Shown here piece after piece: positions 8,087 through 18,081 of a stretch of DNA of 64,000 nucleotides. Each line of letters opens with the position of its first letter. The stretch's first letter is position 1. The position numbers and the translations under genes were made by a program. The stretch covers positions 310,001 to 374,000 of the forward strand of contig JANRLF010000008.1 in NCBI GenBank assembly GCA_033762815.1. Reading direction: 5' to 3'. The stretch is from JANRLF01 sp033762815 (GTDB taxonomy: Bacteria > Bacteroidota > Bacteroidia > Chitinophagales > CAIOSU01). Below the pieces are notes generated by a model that was not told the origin of the DNA, made no database searches, and saw nothing but the letters and a program-made list of their open reading frames with translations.

Positions 8087-9919
8087 TTAATGGTGTGCTT
8101 TATCAAACTCCAACTCATCCGCAGTAACAGGTACTGTTTGTGAGATAAAGTTATGGCCATTCTTACTGTAATCATAAGGCCAACGGTGCACTTCAGGTAT
8201 CTCTCCAGGCCAGTTACCGTGACCAGGATTGATAGGAGTGGTCCATTCCAATGTTGTGGCCTCCCATGGATTTTCCGATGTTACCTTCCTTCCGAAGAAC
8301 ATGCTATAAAAGAAGTTGAACACGAAAACAATCTGAGCCGCAAATACGATAATGGCGAACACCGTAATGAACTTGTTCAGGTTATCGAAATGGTTGAACT
8401 GATTGAACACATCGAATTGGAAGTACCTACGTGGTACACCTGCCAAACCCATATAGTGCATGGGCCAGAAAATCATATAGCTACCAATTAGGGTAATGAA
8501 GAAGTGGATGTTCCCAAGGGTCTTGTTCAAGAAAGTGCCGAACATTTTAGGATACCAATGATAAATACCCGCAAACATGCCAAAGAATGCAGCCAAACCC
8601 ATTACAATGTGGAAGTGGGCTACCACAAAATAGGTGTCGTGCAAAGGAATATCCAGAGATGAGTTACCAAGATAAATACCAGTTAAACCTCCAGAGATGA
8701 ACAGCGAAACGAAACCAAGCGCGAACAGCATACCGTTGGTCAATTTCAAGTCACCGCGCCAGATGGTAGTTATCCAGTTAAATACTTTGATAGCAGAAGG
8801 AACCGCAATCAATAGTGTGAACAACACGAAGATGGAACCTACAAAAGGATTCAATCCGGTAACGAACATGTGGTGAGCCCATACGATAAAGGAAAGGATG
8901 GTAATACCCAAAATGGAGAATACCATGGCTTTATAACCAAAAATAGGCTTGCGTGAGTTTACCGCCAATACCTCCGATACCAAACCCATGGCTGGTAAAA
9001 TAATGATGTACACCTCAGGGTGGCCCAAGAACCAGAACAAGTGCTGGAACAAAATGGGGCTACCACCTGAATAAGCCAATTGCTCACCACCAATGTAAAT
9101 GTCGGACATGAAGAAACTGGTGCCAATGTTACGGTCGAACAACATTAAAATAGCTGCGGCCAATAACACTGGAAACGATAACAAACCGATAATTGCCGTA
9201 AAGAAGAAAGCCCAAATGGTCAATGGCATGCGGAAAAAAGTCATGCCTTTGGTGCGCATGTTAATAACCGTGGTAACATAATTCAAACCACCCAAGGCTA
9301 CCGATATAATGAACAAGCCAATGCTGGCCAACCATAAATCCATACCGATACCTGAACCAGGAGCAGCTTGTGGCAAAGCGTTTAATGGAGGGTAAGCTGT
9401 CCATCCACCAGATGCAGGGCCAGTTTGAACAAACAAAGAAATGGTCATTACAATACTGGAAAGCACAAAGAACCAGAACGATAGCATGTTCATAAACGGC
9501 GATGCCATATCGCGAGCGCCCACTTGCAAGGGTATCAGAAAATTACTGAATGTTCCGCTCAGCCCTGCCGTGAGCACGAAGAACACCAATATGGTACCGT
9601 GCATGGTTACCAATGCATAGTAATAGTTAGCTTGTAGCTTACCTCCCTCGGCCCATCTGCCTAGAAGGGTTTCCAAAAAGGGAAAAGTTTCGTTTGGCCA
9701 AGCCAACTGCAAGCGGAAAAACAAGGAAAACAAACCGCCGATAATAGCCCAAGCCATTCCCAATATCAAGAACTGCTTGGCAATTATCTTGTGGTCTTGG
9801 CTAAAGATATATTTCTCTATGAAATTCTGTTCATGGTGACCGTGGTCATGCGCATGGTCATGGTGCACGCCGTGGCCATGACTGATCTCCTCATGTGTTG
9901 TAACTGTTGTATGTGCCAT
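8087..9919 (-). CDS. coxA: Cytochrome c oxidase subunit I
   Basis: This catalytic subunit holds heme a and the heme a3-CuB site that reduces oxygen to water and pumps protons. The 610-residue protein shows the expected residues: GHPEVY (CuB histidine and the cross-linked tyrosine), WAHHMF (two CuB histidines) and HDTYFVVAHFH (heme a3 and heme a ligands), spread over twelve membrane helices. The HPEVY tyrosine indicates an A-type oxidase. The first 30 residues are unusually rich in His, which could bind metal. It is 21 bases downstream of coxB. Confidence 0.98.
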   Translation of the reverse strand: MAHTTVTTHEEISHGHGVHHDHAHDHGHHEQNFIEKYIFSQDHKIIAKQFLILGMAWAIIGGLFSLFFRLQLAWPNETFPFLETLLGRWAEGGKLQANYYYALVTMHGTILVFFVLTAGLSGTFSNFLIPLQVGARDMASPFMNMLSFWFFVLSSIVMTISLFVQTGPASGGWTAYPPLNALPQAAPGSGIGMDLWLASIGLFIISVALGGLNYVTTVINMRTKGMTFFRMPLTIWAFFFTAIIGLLSFPVLLAAAILMLFDRNIGTSFFMSDIYIGGEQLAYSGGSPILFQHLFWFLGHPEVYIIILPAMGLVSEVLAVNSRKPIFGYKAMVFSILGITILSFIVWAHHMFVTGLNPFVGSIFVLFTLLIAVPSAIKVFNWITTIWRGDLKLTNGMLFALGFVSLFISGGLTGIYLGNSSLDIPLHDTYFVVAHFHIVMGLAAFFGMFAGIYHWYPKMFGTFLNKTLGNIHFFITLIGSYMIFWPMHYMGLAGVPRRYFQFDVFNQFNHFDNLNKFITVFAIIVFAAQIVFVFNFFYSMFFGRKVTSENPWEATTLEWTTPINPGHGNWPGEIPEVHRWPYDYSKNGHNFISQTVPVTADELEFDKAHH

Positions 9920-9940
9920 CGCTCAAAAAATTTAACTTAC

Positions 9941-10993
9941 TTAATGCCTTACTTCACTGGTATGGGTAGAGGCCTCTGTGGGAGCAGCAGGGCCTGTTTT
10001 GGTACTATCGGCTGGAGCATCTTCACTTCCTTCTGGTTTGTAAATGGGTTGTTGCTCTGCCAGCCACTTTTGGTATTGTTCATGTGAATCGACCACTACC
10101 TTAAAGCGCATGTTCCAATGTGAAGAACCGCACAATTCGGCGCAAGCCAATTCATAATCAAACTTTGCGTTGTTTTTCAAGATTCTCATGGAATCGGTAG
10201 TGATGGTAGGGTTAAACCAAAACTGGGTAGGAATACCCGGTACACAGTCCATTTTTACCCTAAAGTGTGGCAAGTAAAAGCTGTGCAACACATCCTTGGC
10301 ACCTAGTTTAAACAATATCGGTTTGCCTACCTCCATGTGTATTTCTGATGGCATAAAGTCATCATGGCTTTTGGCATCCTTCCAGTCAATGCCTAAGGTA
10401 TTATCACCAGATGTCAACTGAAATTCGCGATCGCCCAACTTACCATCTTGACCTGGATAACGAACCAACCAATTGAACTGCTGGGCAGTAACTTCTACCA
10501 CCCTAGCCTCTTTAGGGGCTGTACCGGTAATCTTGTACCATGTATCAATACCATAAGCCACAAGTACGGTCAATACAATAGCCGGTATTACCGTCCACAC
10601 AATTTCCAACTTGTTGTCATGGGAAAAGAAATAAGCCTTGTGGCCCTGCCGAGAACGATATTTAAACACAAACCAGAACAACAAAACCTGCGTAACAACA
10701 AAAACAATCAAACAAATAATGCTGGTCCAAATAAACATCTGGTCGATAATAACGCCGTGCGCCGAGGCAGAACCGCCCAAAAGGTAAGTATCCTCGTAAG
10801 CCAAATATGACCATAGGGCTGCTATCAAACCCAATACCAAGAAGGAAACTAAAATGATACTATTGGTCAGGTTGCTTGAGTCAGTGGTTTCCCCTTCTCC
10901 TTTCAACACGCCCAGCAACTCCGTAGCCCTTGCGGCCAAAAACACTATTGCAAAGACCAGAACTACTACTAATGCCACTAAAATGCCTGTCAT
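9941..10993 (-). CDS. coxB: Cytochrome c oxidase subunit II (CuA)
   Basis: Subunit II accepts electrons from cytochrome c at its binuclear CuA centre. The 350-residue protein has three hydrophobic helices at the N-terminal end (one more than the usual two) and then a periplasmic cupredoxin domain with the complete CuA motif CAELCGSSHWNM and the upstream ligand HSFYLP. There is no CxxCH, so this is an aa3-type and not a caa3-type subunit. Electron input must come from a separate heme such as ActE or the N-terminal heme of ActA. The C-terminal 35 residues are low-complexity (Pro/Ala/Thr/Ser). It is seven bases after actF. Confidence 0.97.
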   Translation of the reverse strand: MTGILVALVVVLVFAIVFLAARATELLGVLKGEGETTDSSNLTNSIILVSFLVLGLIAALWSYLAYEDTYLLGGSASAHGVIIDQMFIWTSIICLIVFVVTQVLLFWFVFKYRSRQGHKAYFFSHDNKLEIVWTVIPAIVLTVLVAYGIDTWYKITGTAPKEARVVEVTAQQFNWLVRYPGQDGKLGDREFQLTSGDNTLGIDWKDAKSHDDFMPSEIHMEVGKPILFKLGAKDVLHSFYLPHFRVKMDCVPGIPTQFWFNPTITTDSMRILKNNAKFDYELACAELCGSSHWNMRFKVVVDSHEQYQKWLAEQQPIYKPEGSEDAPADSTKTGPAAPTEASTHTSEVRH

Positions 10994-11000
10994 GTCAATA

Positions 11001-12245
11001 CTATTTTATGGTATGGTGTATAATACTTTCTTTCAAATAAGGGTTGTTCACTGGTACCAACGAAGCCTTGGTCAGGGCATTCAGGACTACAATGATGAAC
11101 AATCCGGCAAACAAGCTGATAGCCCCGATTTCAGGCAATCCAAAACCCGCATCATTGCCTACTGAGTTCGGCATCACCATCATGTAGAAATCGATATAGT
11201 GGCCTACTAATAGGATAGCCGCGAATGTTGCCAAGTTCTGCACGTTGCGTTTTGATTTGCGTCTCATCAATCCCAGAAAAGGAACAAAGAAGTTGATAAT
11301 AAGGTTGGCGAAAAACAAAAATTTAAACCAGCCATTTTCAAATCTACGGTCGAAATAAATCGTTTCTTCAGGAATATTGGCGTACCATATCAACATGAAC
11401 TGGGAGAACCATAAGTAAGTCCAAAACACGCTGAAACCGAAAATAAACATCCCTAGGTTATGGAAATGCTCTTCGTTCACACGCTTCATGTACCCTTGGC
11501 CCTTAACAAAAGCTAATAACAATACCACTGTGCAAAATCCTGCGCAAGTATAGCTGGCAAAGTTGTACCAACCGAACAGGGTGCTGTACCAATGTGGGTC
11601 GGTTGACATAATGAAATCCCAAGAAGAAGTAGAATTGGTAACCGCAAAAATAACGATGAACAAAGCGGCCAAATACTTACTGCGCTTATAGGTGCTTTGG
11701 ATACCTACTTCGTCCTCCTTGCGTGATATACTCCTAAGCATATAAGCGGTACCTGCCCAAAGGACGGTGTAGCAAATCAGCCTAAAGGCAAAGAAAGGGA
11801 TGTTCAAAAAGCCCTTTTTGCCATCCAATATTTTATCGTAGTTGGGGCCAGGTTCATAGGCGCTATGGTCCATCCAATGGTATAACTGATGGTCGCCGCT
11901 AAGCAAAACGATTGCGAATACCGCCAACAAGGCCAAGCCACCGTACAACAGATAAGCACCCATGGCTTCAGGAATCCTTCTAATCAATACATGCCAACCA
12001 CCATAACCGATTTGGTGCGTGGCAATGAAAAAGGTAGCGGCGAGACCGATACCTGTTGAATAATAAGCACAAATCAAAAGATTGGCCCAAATACGGGTGT
12101 GGGTCACAGGGCCTTCATGCCCTCCGTGGCCGTGTCCATGGCCGGGGTACAAAAAATATCCCGCAATAAGTGCCAGCAGACCAAAGATAACCAGTCCAGC
12201 CGCTATCTTTTTGGTTCTGCCCGGTACTACAAAAGTTTCAATCAT
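11001..12245 (-). CDS. actF: Alternative Complex III subunit ActF
   Basis: A 414-residue protein with about ten membrane helices, homologous in layout to ActC and ActF of the quinol:cytochrome c oxidoreductase Alternative Complex III. A His/Gly-rich loop (PGHGHGHGGHEG) follows the first helix. The pair DHQLYHWMDHSAYEPGP and the later WSQFMLIWYANIPEE region (cited as WSQFMLIWYAN) are typical of the family. It is the last act gene, seven bases before coxB, so the reductase and oxidase are probably transcribed together and may form a supercomplex as reported for other Bacteroidota. Confidence 0.93.
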   Translation of the reverse strand: MIETFVVPGRTKKIAAGLVIFGLLALIAGYFLYPGHGHGHGGHEGPVTHTRIWANLLICAYYSTGIGLAATFFIATHQIGYGGWHVLIRRIPEAMGAYLLYGGLALLAVFAIVLLSGDHQLYHWMDHSAYEPGPNYDKILDGKKGFLNIPFFAFRLICYTVLWAGTAYMLRSISRKEDEVGIQSTYKRSKYLAALFIVIFAVTNSTSSWDFIMSTDPHWYSTLFGWYNFASYTCAGFCTVVLLLAFVKGQGYMKRVNEEHFHNLGMFIFGFSVFWTYLWFSQFMLIWYANIPEETIYFDRRFENGWFKFLFFANLIINFFVPFLGLMRRKSKRNVQNLATFAAILLVGHYIDFYMMVMPNSVGNDAGFGLPEIGAISLFAGLFIIVVLNALTKASLVPVNNPYLKESIIHHTIK

Positions 12246-12271
12246 CTCTATGCGTTTTGCTTTACTCTAAA

Positions 12272-12949
12272 TTACATTTTCGCAGTACTGTCCTTGGCAG
12301 CTGCCTGTGTAGCATTGCCAGCAAACGGACCTACCTTTGCCAATTTTTGTATGTAGTAAATTACTGCCCATCTCTCCTTAGGAGTTACTTGTGGGGCATA
12401 GCTGCCCATCAAGCCCTTACCATAGGTAATAGAATGGAACATTTTTCCCTCATTGATGGTCGATAGCCTTTCCTTGTAAGCAGGTACTGGGGGGTAGGCA
12501 CCTACAACAACAATATTGCCCTTCCCATCGCCAGTTTCGCCATGGCAAATAGCACAATTAACGGTATAAACGTCTTGGCCCAATTTCAAAATCTCCTCGT
12601 TATTGGCCAAGGGGTTTCTCAACTCACGGCCAGCCCTTTCGTAGGAAGCGGTATCAGCTTCTGGAAAATAGGTGCGGTACAAATACGATTCGTGCCATAC
12701 CTTGTCATTCGCCAATGAATCGGCGGGCAAAGAGCCGTATGGAATGGTACCTTTCACTGGAAGCCTAGCTTCCATGCTATCGGCTCCCAAATAGCTATGA
12801 ACCGTATAAGTTTCATAAGCCTGTGAATATGCCATATCGGGCATGTAAGTCTTTCCGGGCTTCTTTGGATCGGACGAACAGGAAGCGAACATCGCCACCA
12901 ATATTGCCGACACTAAATACTTTGAAATATTAGGAATGCTCATGTCCAT
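12272..12949 (-). CDS. actE: Alternative Complex III subunit ActE (monoheme cytochrome c lipoprotein)
   Basis: ActE is the small heme subunit thought to pass electrons from ActA to the oxidase. The 225-residue product has a lipoprotein signal (FASC, Cys24) and a single heme-binding CAICH motif near residue 140 with a likely distal Met further on (MGSYAP or KMFHS regions). It lies three bases upstream of the actD stop and 26 bases before actF. It is anchored to a membrane by its lipid and faces the periplasm. Confidence 0.93.
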   Translation of the reverse strand: MDMSIPNISKYLVSAILVAMFASCSSDPKKPGKTYMPDMAYSQAYETYTVHSYLGADSMEARLPVKGTIPYGSLPADSLANDKVWHESYLYRTYFPEADTASYERAGRELRNPLANNEEILKLGQDVYTVNCAICHGETGDGKGNIVVVGAYPPVPAYKERLSTINEGKMFHSITYGKGLMGSYAPQVTPKERWAVIYYIQKLAKVGPFAGNATQAAAKDSTAKM

Positions 12950-12952
12950 GCC

Positions 12953-13483
12953 TTATTTGCCTCCAAATTCTTTTTGCTTAATTTCTGCCGCGCCGGTTTC
13001 TGAAAGCACATTGTTTATTTTGTCCAAATCATCGTTGCTGGTATGCTCGTCTACTTCAAAAATGACGGCAAACATATCATCGGTGGTGCGCTCATCAAAA
13101 ATCCTTGGTGCTTTTACCACTGACAGTCCACAACGGATGAAAAATGCCACCGTCATAGTGATGGCCGCAGAAAGCACCGTAAACTCAAAAGTGATGGGGA
13201 TATATGACGGCAACGAGAAGAAAGGCTTTCCGCCGAAGTTGGTAGGATAGTCAACTACCGTTACCCAACTGATGAACGACAATGCGAAAGTGGCGCCACA
13301 TGCCCCAGCAATGAAGCCAACGGTATGCAGGCGGCTATCTTTCATGCCCATCGCCGCATCAAGACCGTGTACAGGGAAAGGAGTGCGCACATCATGTATC
13401 TTGATGCCGCTGGCACGCACTTTCTTTACTGCTTTCAGCAGTATTTCTTCATCATTATATAAGCCTACTATAAATTTTTCCAT
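12953..13483 (-). CDS. actD: Alternative Complex III subunit ActD (DUF3341)
   Basis: A 176-residue DUF3341 protein with a ferredoxin-like N-terminal part (GLYNDEEILLKAV...) and two membrane helices (about residues 58-80 and 98-120). It is a structural subunit without cofactors in known ACIII structures. A short acidic C-terminal domain ends the protein. It sits three bases from actE and 17 bases after actC, in the conserved act order. Confidence 0.93.
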   Translation of the reverse strand: MEKFIVGLYNDEEILLKAVKKVRASGIKIHDVRTPFPVHGLDAAMGMKDSRLHTVGFIAGACGATFALSFISWVTVVDYPTNFGGKPFFSLPSYIPITFEFTVLSAAITMTVAFFIRCGLSVVKAPRIFDERTTDDMFAVIFEVDEHTSNDDLDKINNVLSETGAAEIKQKEFGGK

Positions 13484-13500
13484 TCTACGAGTATTGTCTA

Positions 13501-14943
13501 TTAATGATGTTCATGTCCATGGTCGTCATCCAGTACCCTGCTGTCATCTTCGCCGCGCTGCAAACGTTCAGCCTGCTTCTTCTTGGCCACCTCGCTTGAA
13601 GTTTTAAAGATGGATTTCACCTCTGCAATAGCAATTACAGGGAAAGACCTGGAGAACAATAAGAATAAAGTAAAGAATACACCCAGTGTACCTACAAAAA
13701 GCATCACATCTACCCAAGTAGGGTTGAAATAAGTCCAGCTTGAGGTAAGGTAATCCCTGTGCAACGAGGTTACGATAATTACAAAACGCTCAAACCACAT
13801 ACCGATATTTACCGTAATGGAGAGGATAAAAGTAACGTAAAGGTTCCTCCTTAATTTTTTAAACCAAAAGAACTGAGGGCTGATTACGTTACAAGTCATC
13901 ATGCTCCAGTAAGCCCACCAGTAAGGACCCAAGGCCCTGTTATAAAAGGCATATTGTTCATACATTACCCCTGAATACCAGGCCATGAACAACTCTGTAA
14001 TATAAGCTATACCTACGATAGAGCCTGTCAACAAAATAATTTTGTTCATGGATTCCACGTGGGCAATGGTGATGTACTCTTCCAGTTTCAAAGTCTTACG
14101 TGCAATCAACATCAAGGTCAACACCATCGCAAAACCGGAGAAGATAGCACCCGCAACGAAATATGGAGGGAAAATGGTAGTGTGCCAACCAGGTATAACG
14201 GAAGTGGCGAAGTCAAAAGATACGATGGTATGCACTGAAAGTACCAGTGGCGTGGAAAGGCCCGCCAATACTAATGAAAGTGACTCAAAACGCTGCCAGT
14301 GCTTGGCAGAACCGGTCCATCCCCAACTCAAGGTATTGTAAACCGCTTTGCGCCATTTGCTCTTAGCCCTATCGCGGATAGTGCCAAAATCAGGCAACAA
14401 ACCTGAGTACCAGAACAATAAGGATACGGTAAGATATGTACTGATCGCAAACACGTCCCAAAGAAGGGGGGAGTTAAAATTCACCCAAACAGGTCCGCGG
14501 GAGTTAGGGGCGGGAAAGATAAAGAAACCCAACCATAGACGGCCCATGTGGATGAGCGGGAACTGGCCGGCGCATATTACCGCAAAAATGGTCATCGCCT
14601 CAGCAGCACGGTTAATACCTGTTCTCCATTTTTGGCGGAACAATAACAGTACCGCAGAAATAAGGGTGCCAGCGTGACCGATACCCACCCACCAAACGAA
14701 GTTGGTAATATCCCAAGCCCAGCCTACGGTTTTATTCAAACCCCATACCCCGATACCTTCCCATAAGGTGTAACCAACACATAAAATATAAATGATGGCA
14801 AAAGTACCCGCTACGCCAGTAGCCAACCACCAGGAAAGCGGTGGAACGCCCTCGGTTGACCTTACGATGTCAGTGGTAATCTGTTTATAATTCTTCTCCC
14901 CTCTTATCAAGGGCTCCCTAATGGACGATTCGTATGCTGCCAT
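13501..14943 (-). CDS. actC: Alternative Complex III subunit ActC (NrfD/PsrC-like quinol-binding subunit)
   Basis: This 480-residue integral membrane protein belongs to the NrfD/PsrC family with about ten helices and is the proposed menaquinol-binding subunit beneath ActB. Recognisable segments include WWVGIGHAGTLISA near residue 85, GRLWLGFFIFPAPNSRGP near 130, and FERFVIIVTSLHRDYL in the C-terminal half (cited as ERFVIIVTSLHRD). The tail is His/Asp rich. It follows actB by 31 bases. Confidence 0.95.
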   Translation of the reverse strand: MAAYESSIREPLIRGEKNYKQITTDIVRSTEGVPPLSWWLATGVAGTFAIIYILCVGYTLWEGIGVWGLNKTVGWAWDITNFVWWVGIGHAGTLISAVLLLFRQKWRTGINRAAEAMTIFAVICAGQFPLIHMGRLWLGFFIFPAPNSRGPVWVNFNSPLLWDVFAISTYLTVSLLFWYSGLLPDFGTIRDRAKSKWRKAVYNTLSWGWTGSAKHWQRFESLSLVLAGLSTPLVLSVHTIVSFDFATSVIPGWHTTIFPPYFVAGAIFSGFAMVLTLMLIARKTLKLEEYITIAHVESMNKIILLTGSIVGIAYITELFMAWYSGVMYEQYAFYNRALGPYWWAYWSMMTCNVISPQFFWFKKLRRNLYVTFILSITVNIGMWFERFVIIVTSLHRDYLTSSWTYFNPTWVDVMLFVGTLGVFFTLFLLFSRSFPVIAIAEVKSIFKTSSEVAKKKQAERLQRGEDDSRVLDDDHGHEHH

Positions 14944-14974
14944 TCTGTTGGTCTTTTAATTTATGTCTTCGTTA

Positions 14975-17900
14975 TTAGGCCTTCGCTTCCTCTTTTCTGT
15001 TACGTACTTTGGTCAAATAACCTATTGCTGGCAAAGTATGTATTTCTTCTATCACTTTAAATGTTCTAGGATTGCTCTCCAGTTTGGCAACCTCGCTGTT
15101 GGCATCGTTCACATTACCGAACACAATGGCACCGGCAGTACAAGCAGCGGCACAAGCGGTAACCACTTCACCATCTCTTAGCTTGCGGCTTTCCTTCTTC
15201 GCTTTCAACTTGCCTTCTTGGATACGCTGTACGCAGAAGGTACATTTTTCCATTACGCCCCTTGAACGTACCGTCACGTCAGGGTTCAACACCATGCGGG
15301 TAAGGTCATCGTTCATTTCGGCAGCATCGTGCTCATTGTCGAAGAAAGTACCTTTCTTGAAACTATCTGCATTTTGGTAATCGAACCAATTGAACCTCCT
15401 TACTTTATAAGGGCAGTTGTTGGCGCAATATCTAGTACCGATACAACGGTTATAGGCCATTTGGTTGATACCATCGCTGCTGTGGTTGGTAGCAGATACC
15501 GGGCAAACGTTTTCACATGGCGCGTTTTCACAGTGTTGGCACAACATAGGCTGGAACACAATGGAGGGATTGTCAGGTGTGCCGGAATAATAGCGGTCAA
15601 TCCTCAACCAATGCATCTCGCGCGAACGCCTTACTTCATCCTTGCCCACAACGGGTACGTTGTTTTCAGCGGTACAAGCAATAACGCAAGCACCACAGCC
15701 AAAGCAGGAATTAAGGTCAATGGACATTGCCCATTTGTGGCCGGCATAGGTATGGTAGCCGTACAAAGTTTTCAAGTGGTGCAACACCTCTTCCCTATCC
15801 TCATTACCAGCATGGGGGTTCTTTTTATACTCGGCAAGGGTAGTTTCCTTTACTAAAGGACGCTTTTGCAAACCATCGTCAATTGTGTGATGGTGCTGTG
15901 TTTGGGCAATAGGGTAAACCTTGCCATCCACGCGGCTCACTTTGGCACCAGTAGCGAAAGTTGTACGGGTATTGCCCGCCAAGCCGGTAAGGCTATACAC
16001 GTTCCTACCTATATTGGTACCTGTCTTTCCAGCTTGTGTGTGCCCGTAGCCCAATGCAATAGCAATGGTATCTTGGGGTGTGCCAGGTTGGATGATTACA
16101 GGAAGATTGAACTCCACATTGTTCACTACCACTTTAATCACGTCAGTATCTGTACCATTGCCCCTGCCTTCCAATACGCCAAATCCTTTCTCAGAACGGA
16201 ACAGGGCATTGGAACAACCCAATTTTTCTGCTAACTGATAAGAAATAGCCGCATAGTTGTCCCAAGTAGCTTTCGATACAGGGTCAGGCAATTCTTGCAA
16301 CCAAGGGTTGCCCGCATACCTACCGTCCCTAATACCTACTTTTTCATACACTTTTACTTCAACCCCACCTTGTGATTGGCTGCCTTTGATAGCGGCAACG
16401 GCAGCATTCACATCACCAGCAAAAGTGACGTTGATGGCTTCCGGGCTCTTGTCGTATACACCGTTCTGCACGGCATAATCCCAAAAAGAACCGAAACCCG
16501 TAATGGCGCTTTGGCTAGCAAAAACGCTTTGCCAGTTGTTGCGGATAAAGTCATAATATTCAGTACTGATACCAGCGAAACGCAACAAGCTTTCAGAAGC
16601 GTGGCGTGTATCGTGCAATGGCTCAATAGTTGGCTGAGTGATGCTGTAAGAACCATTCTTGGGCTCTAAGTCATTCCAAGCTTCCAAATAATGATGGTTG
16701 GGCGCATGGTAATCGCAAAGGATGGAAGTCTCGTCCACCCTTTCGTTCAGGCATACCGTAAGGTCTGTCTTTGCGATAGCATCCTTCACCTTTTCTGCTT
16801 CAAAGTAATTATAGGCAGGATTGGCTTCGTAAATCAACAAGCCAGCAATCTTACCTGCTGACATATCATCTACCAAAGCTTTCAGTTGCACATCGTTGCC
16901 CTGCTTAAGGTTGTAATAAGCGGCATAATCAATGGTAGTGCCGATATTGCCCAAGGCATTGTTGATGGCGTTTACCAGCAACTGTACATTTTCATCGTTG
17001 GAGCCACTTACCACTAAAGATTTTCCCTTAGCAGCCAATAATTCAGCAGCCACCGCATCCAATTCTTTATCGATACCACCCAAGGAAACACTTTCTCCGC
17101 CAACGATTTTGCTATGTAAGTACAACACTGCGGCAGCCTCTTGCGATGGCTTCACTACTATACGGGTATCGGCATTTCCACCGGTCATTGACATGTACGA
17201 CTCTATCTGTATATGCCTTGACATTTCAGGACGCTCCTGGGTTACCTTTCTGGTCCTGGCATAACGCTCGCAATGTTCTACCGGGCAAAGCCAAGTGCCT
17301 AAGAAATCGGCACCCAAGCTTACAATCACCGCAGCTTTATCAAAATAATAGGATGGAATCACTCTTCTGCCAAATGATTTCTCATTGGCATTCAACATAC
17401 CGTCATAAGAAACGGCATCGTAAGTAACGTGTTGGGTACCAGGATATGCGGCAATGAACTGCTGAATAGCCGCCTTACTAGATGGGCTAATAATGGAAGA
17501 CGACAAGATACGGATAGCACCGCCTTCCGCCTTAATTTTTTGCAACTTGCTGATTACTTCGCCGTCCAATTTCTCCCAAGTGCTTTTCTCACCACCTACT
17601 TTAGGAAAACGGCTCCTATACTTATCATACAAGTTCAACACTGAAGCTTGGGCTACCGCTGAAGTACCCCCATTGGTCACTTTCGATTTCGGGTTACCTT
17701 CAATTTTGATAGGACGGGCTTCACGTGTTTTTACCAACACGCTGCCATATTCTGAGCCATCATAAAAAGAGGATGCGTAGAAGTTGGCTACCCCAGGGGT
17801 AATTTCGTCAGGCTTAATCAAATAAGGAATTGATTTCCTTACGGGCATTTCACAACTGGCAGCAACTGCCGCAGCGGTAACGCTAAAGCCCAATACCTTC

Positions 17901-18061
17901 AAAAAGTCTCTTCGTGTAGCGTTGGTGCCGTCAAGGTTCAAGTCAGCAAAATCGTTCGCCGTAGGCAACTCCTCCTGGAATTCGCGACTATGCCCGGCAG
18001 TGAATGCCTGCTCATCGAAGTTGCGCTCTTCAATGCTTTTCCAGTATTTTCTTTCAGCCAT
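14975..18061 (-). CDS. actB: Alternative Complex III subunit ActB (iron-sulfur, molybdopterin-oxidoreductase-like)
   Basis: ActB carries the iron-sulfur chain that takes electrons from quinol towards the ActA hemes. The 1028-residue protein begins with a twin-arginine-like segment (RRDFLKVLGF, near residue 50) followed by a lipobox-like ASC. A long domain related to molybdopterin oxidoreductases follows; in characterised ACIII this domain binds no molybdenum. The last 270 residues hold four cysteine clusters (CFGCGACVIAC, CQHCENAPCENVC, CIGTRYCANNC, CTFC with CAAAC) that fit three [4Fe-4S] and one [3Fe-4S] centres. It lies 20 bases after actA. Confidence 0.96.
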   Translation of the reverse strand: MAERKYWKSIEERNFDEQAFTAGHSREFQEELPTANDFADLNLDGTNATRRDFLKVLGFSVTAAAVAASCEMPVRKSIPYLIKPDEITPGVANFYASSFYDGSEYGSVLVKTREARPIKIEGNPKSKVTNGGTSAVAQASVLNLYDKYRSRFPKVGGEKSTWEKLDGEVISKLQKIKAEGGAIRILSSSIISPSSKAAIQQFIAAYPGTQHVTYDAVSYDGMLNANEKSFGRRVIPSYYFDKAAVIVSLGADFLGTWLCPVEHCERYARTRKVTQERPEMSRHIQIESYMSMTGGNADTRIVVKPSQEAAAVLYLHSKIVGGESVSLGGIDKELDAVAAELLAAKGKSLVVSGSNDENVQLLVNAINNALGNIGTTIDYAAYYNLKQGNDVQLKALVDDMSAGKIAGLLIYEANPAYNYFEAEKVKDAIAKTDLTVCLNERVDETSILCDYHAPNHHYLEAWNDLEPKNGSYSITQPTIEPLHDTRHASESLLRFAGISTEYYDFIRNNWQSVFASQSAITGFGSFWDYAVQNGVYDKSPEAINVTFAGDVNAAVAAIKGSQSQGGVEVKVYEKVGIRDGRYAGNPWLQELPDPVSKATWDNYAAISYQLAEKLGCSNALFRSEKGFGVLEGRGNGTDTDVIKVVVNNVEFNLPVIIQPGTPQDTIAIALGYGHTQAGKTGTNIGRNVYSLTGLAGNTRTTFATGAKVSRVDGKVYPIAQTQHHHTIDDGLQKRPLVKETTLAEYKKNPHAGNEDREEVLHHLKTLYGYHTYAGHKWAMSIDLNSCFGCGACVIACTAENNVPVVGKDEVRRSREMHWLRIDRYYSGTPDNPSIVFQPMLCQHCENAPCENVCPVSATNHSSDGINQMAYNRCIGTRYCANNCPYKVRRFNWFDYQNADSFKKGTFFDNEHDAAEMNDDLTRMVLNPDVTVRSRGVMEKCTFCVQRIQEGKLKAKKESRKLRDGEVVTACAAACTAGAIVFGNVNDANSEVAKLESNPRTFKVIEEIHTLPAIGYLTKVRNRKEEAKA

Positions 18062-18081
18062 TTATGATGACGTTTATAATA

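Noticed and set aside
14975..18061. ActB as an active molybdopterin enzyme
   Set aside because: Context and C-terminal cluster pattern show an ACIII subunit, in which the related domain is known to lack the cofactor.
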